Below are positions 14,392 to 15,125 of a stretch of DNA of 15,125 nucleotides, piece by piece. Under the pieces are notes generated by a model, which saw nothing but the letters and a program-made list of their open reading frames with translations, searched no databases and was not told the origin of the DNA. The DNA is from Ruminococcoides intestinihominis (GTDB lineage: Bacteria; Bacillota; Clostridia; Oscillospirales; Acutalibacteraceae): NCBI RefSeq assembly GCF_040096285.1, contig NZ_JBBMEY010000041.1:1-15125 (forward strand). The letters run 5' to 3'. The position numbers and the translations under genes are program-made. Every line of letters begins with the position of its first letter. Positions within the stretch are counted from its first letter, which is position 1.

Positions 14392-14417
14392 GGGGCGAAC
14401 TTAGTTCGTCCCTTTTT
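14392..14417 (+). terminator. Rho-independent terminator after lysC
   Basis: GGGGCGAAC pairs with GTTCGTCCC (one G-U pair) around a 3-base loop, followed by five T. It lies 35 bases after the lysC stop. A further small palindrome (ACTAATA and TATTAGT, 14352-14367) overlaps the stop codon. The stem core is nearly identical to the palindrome at 4112. Confidence 0.85.
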
Positions 14418-14477
14418 ATATATAATCCTCTCCCCTAAAACTTTGTTTATATTTAGAAATCAATTACTCTATATTTA

Positions 14478-14506
14478 TTGACACTTACCACTAATAATGT
14501 TAAACT
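14478..14506 (+). promoter_or_regulatory. Promoter of the small membrane protein gene
   Basis: A perfect TTGACA (14478-14483), 17 bases, then TAAACT (14501-14506). Transcription would start near 14513, giving a leader of about 22 bases that contains GGAGGA. Confidence 0.65.
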
Positions 14507-14534
14507 ATATTTATAAACCTTTTTGGAGGACATT

Positions 14535-14849
14535 ATGAAAGACGAAAAAGAAACACTTATACTAAATAAATATCATACATATGATGCTCTTATTGTTGTT
14601 GGTACTGCACTTGTAATACTGGGATTAATTGTTTTTGCAACTGTATTTACCGGTGTAGGTTCACTAGGCAGAGCCTCTGTTATTATTGGGGTTTTACTAT
14701 TTTTAGTTGGTGGCATTATGATTGGCAACGGTAGAGTTATTAAGAAAAAGGCACTTGGTGAAGTTGATGACTTCTACTGTGATTACACAAAAAAGAAAAA
14801 GCCTACAGAAAAAACTGCCGATACCTCAACAGATGATTCTATAGACTAA
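14535..14849 (+). CDS. Small membrane protein of unknown function
   Basis: I do not recognise a family. The 104-residue product has a short charged N terminus, two hydrophobic segments (about 18-41, ALIVVGTALVILGLIVFATV; and about 48-65, ASVIIGVLLFLVGGIMIG) joined by a glycine-rich turn, and a charged, Lys- then Asp/Thr-rich C-terminal tail (about 70-104). This predicts a two-helix membrane hairpin with both ends on the same side, probably cytoplasmic given the lysines. I start at the ATG at 14535, which follows GGAGGA. An in-frame TTG at 14523 overlaps that ribosome binding site and is rejected. It has its own promoter and terminator. Confidence 0.8.
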   Translation: MKDEKETLILNKYHTYDALIVVGTALVILGLIVFATVFTGVGSLGRASVIIGVLLFLVGGIMIGNGRVIKKKALGEVDDFYCDYTKKKKPTEKTADTSTDDSID

Positions 14850-14859
14850 AATAATTTTC

Positions 14860-14893
14860 AATTAATAGACTTATATAATTAATAGACTTGTAT
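14860..14893. repeat. Tandem repeat, 17 bp x 2
   Basis: Units 14860-14876 and 14877-14893 read AATTAATAGACTT(A/G)TAT and match at 16 of 17 positions. They lie between the small membrane protein gene and its terminator. Probably a recent local duplication. Confidence 0.7.
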
Positions 14894-14920
14894 TTTTAAT
14901 TATATGTTCTAAACTCATTA

Positions 14921-14951
14921 GCTAACTGATTCTAAATCAGTTAGCTTTTTT
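14921..14951 (+). terminator. Rho-independent terminator of the small membrane protein gene
   Basis: GCTAACTGATT and AATCAGTTAGC form a perfect 11-bp stem with a 3-base loop, followed by six T. No T tract is present on the other strand, so it works in the plus direction. Confidence 0.88.
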
Positions 14952-14982
14952 ATTTATCAATTTTAATTGTGAGTTAAAATAA

Positions 14983-15065
14983 TCAAACAAATTTTTTGGG
15001 GTTCAATTTTGATTATGCTATTCTAAAAACAATTCAACAAATTTGGGGTTGTGGGGATGATTATG
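14983..15065. repeat. Imperfect direct repeat at the window end
   Basis: Segments 14983-15017 and 15034-15065 share the order TCAA, CAAA, TTTGGGGTT and GATTATG, with small insertions. From 14952 to the window end I see no gene. Confidence 0.45.
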
Positions 15066-15073
15066 TAATGTAG

Positions 15074-15111
15074 ATAAATTAGATAATAACCGATTAATTC
15101 ATCTAATTTAT
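15074..15111. repeat. Perfect 11-bp inverted repeat
   Basis: ATAAATTAGAT (15074-15084) and ATCTAATTTAT (15101-15111) are perfect inverted arms around 16 bases. No T tract follows on either strand, so it is not an obvious terminator. It could be an operator of a gene beyond the window. Confidence 0.5.
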
Positions 15112-15125
15112 AGTTTTATCCCTCC

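Noticed and set aside
14523..14534. TTG start for the small membrane protein
   Set aside because: The TTG overlaps the GGAGGA ribosome binding site of the ATG at 14535.
1..15125. CRISPR array, transposase, toxin-antitoxin or phage genes
   Set aside because: No regularly spaced repeats, no transposase or integrase motifs and no such gene pairs were seen.

Overview
The window is a low-GC chromosomal segment of a Gram-positive anaerobe of the class Clostridia. It looks like a Ruminococcaceae/Oscillospirales-type genome. This rests on the AT-rich intergenic DNA, frequent AGA (Arg) and CTA/CTT (Leu) codons, strong AGGAGG-type ribosome binding sites, the clostridial order of the fatty acid genes, FabK as the only enoyl reductase present, and Gram-positive forms of the aspartate-pathway enzymes. 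The species cannot be fixed from the sequence alone.

Left part (about 490-8670, all minus strand): a compact type II fatty acid synthesis operon. In transcription order it is fabK, fabD, fabG, fabF, accB, fabZ, accC, accD, accA. It holds all four acetyl-CoA carboxylase subunits plus malonyl transfer, condensation, both reductions and dehydration. The usual first genes of clostridial versions (a MarR-type regulator, fabH, acpP) are absent. A strong promoter sits directly before fabK, so the operon starts there. That promoter is flanked by an inverted repeat and followed by a palindrome, both candidate operators. A second very good promoter lies between accC and accD and could express the carboxyltransferase pair separately. 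A Rho-independent terminator follows accA.

Far left (1-488): no protein gene. On the minus strand there is a near-consensus promoter (412-440), three successive hairpins, and a last hairpin with a GAAA loop and a U-rich tail. Together they look like an unannotated small RNA of about 138 nt with a C-rich 5' hairpin loop. Further left is AT-rich DNA with degenerate repeats of about 47 bp.

Middle: a small minus-strand gene (8830-9147) encodes a membrane-anchored or secreted protein resembling the C-terminal domain of BofC. It is divergent from a class A penicillin-binding protein.

Right part (9411-14945, plus strand): the bifunctional PBP (TTG start), homoserine dehydrogenase and aspartokinase follow closely and may be one transcript. 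Its end is marked by a terminator after lysC. lysC contains an in-frame internal ribosome binding site and ATG that would yield a separate regulatory beta subunit of two ACT domains, as in Bacillus subtilis aspartokinase II. A small two-helix membrane protein gene with its own promoter and terminator follows. The window ends in about 175 bp of AT-rich DNA with repeats. The genes are mostly ordinary housekeeping functions; the less expected content is in the non-coding DNA.
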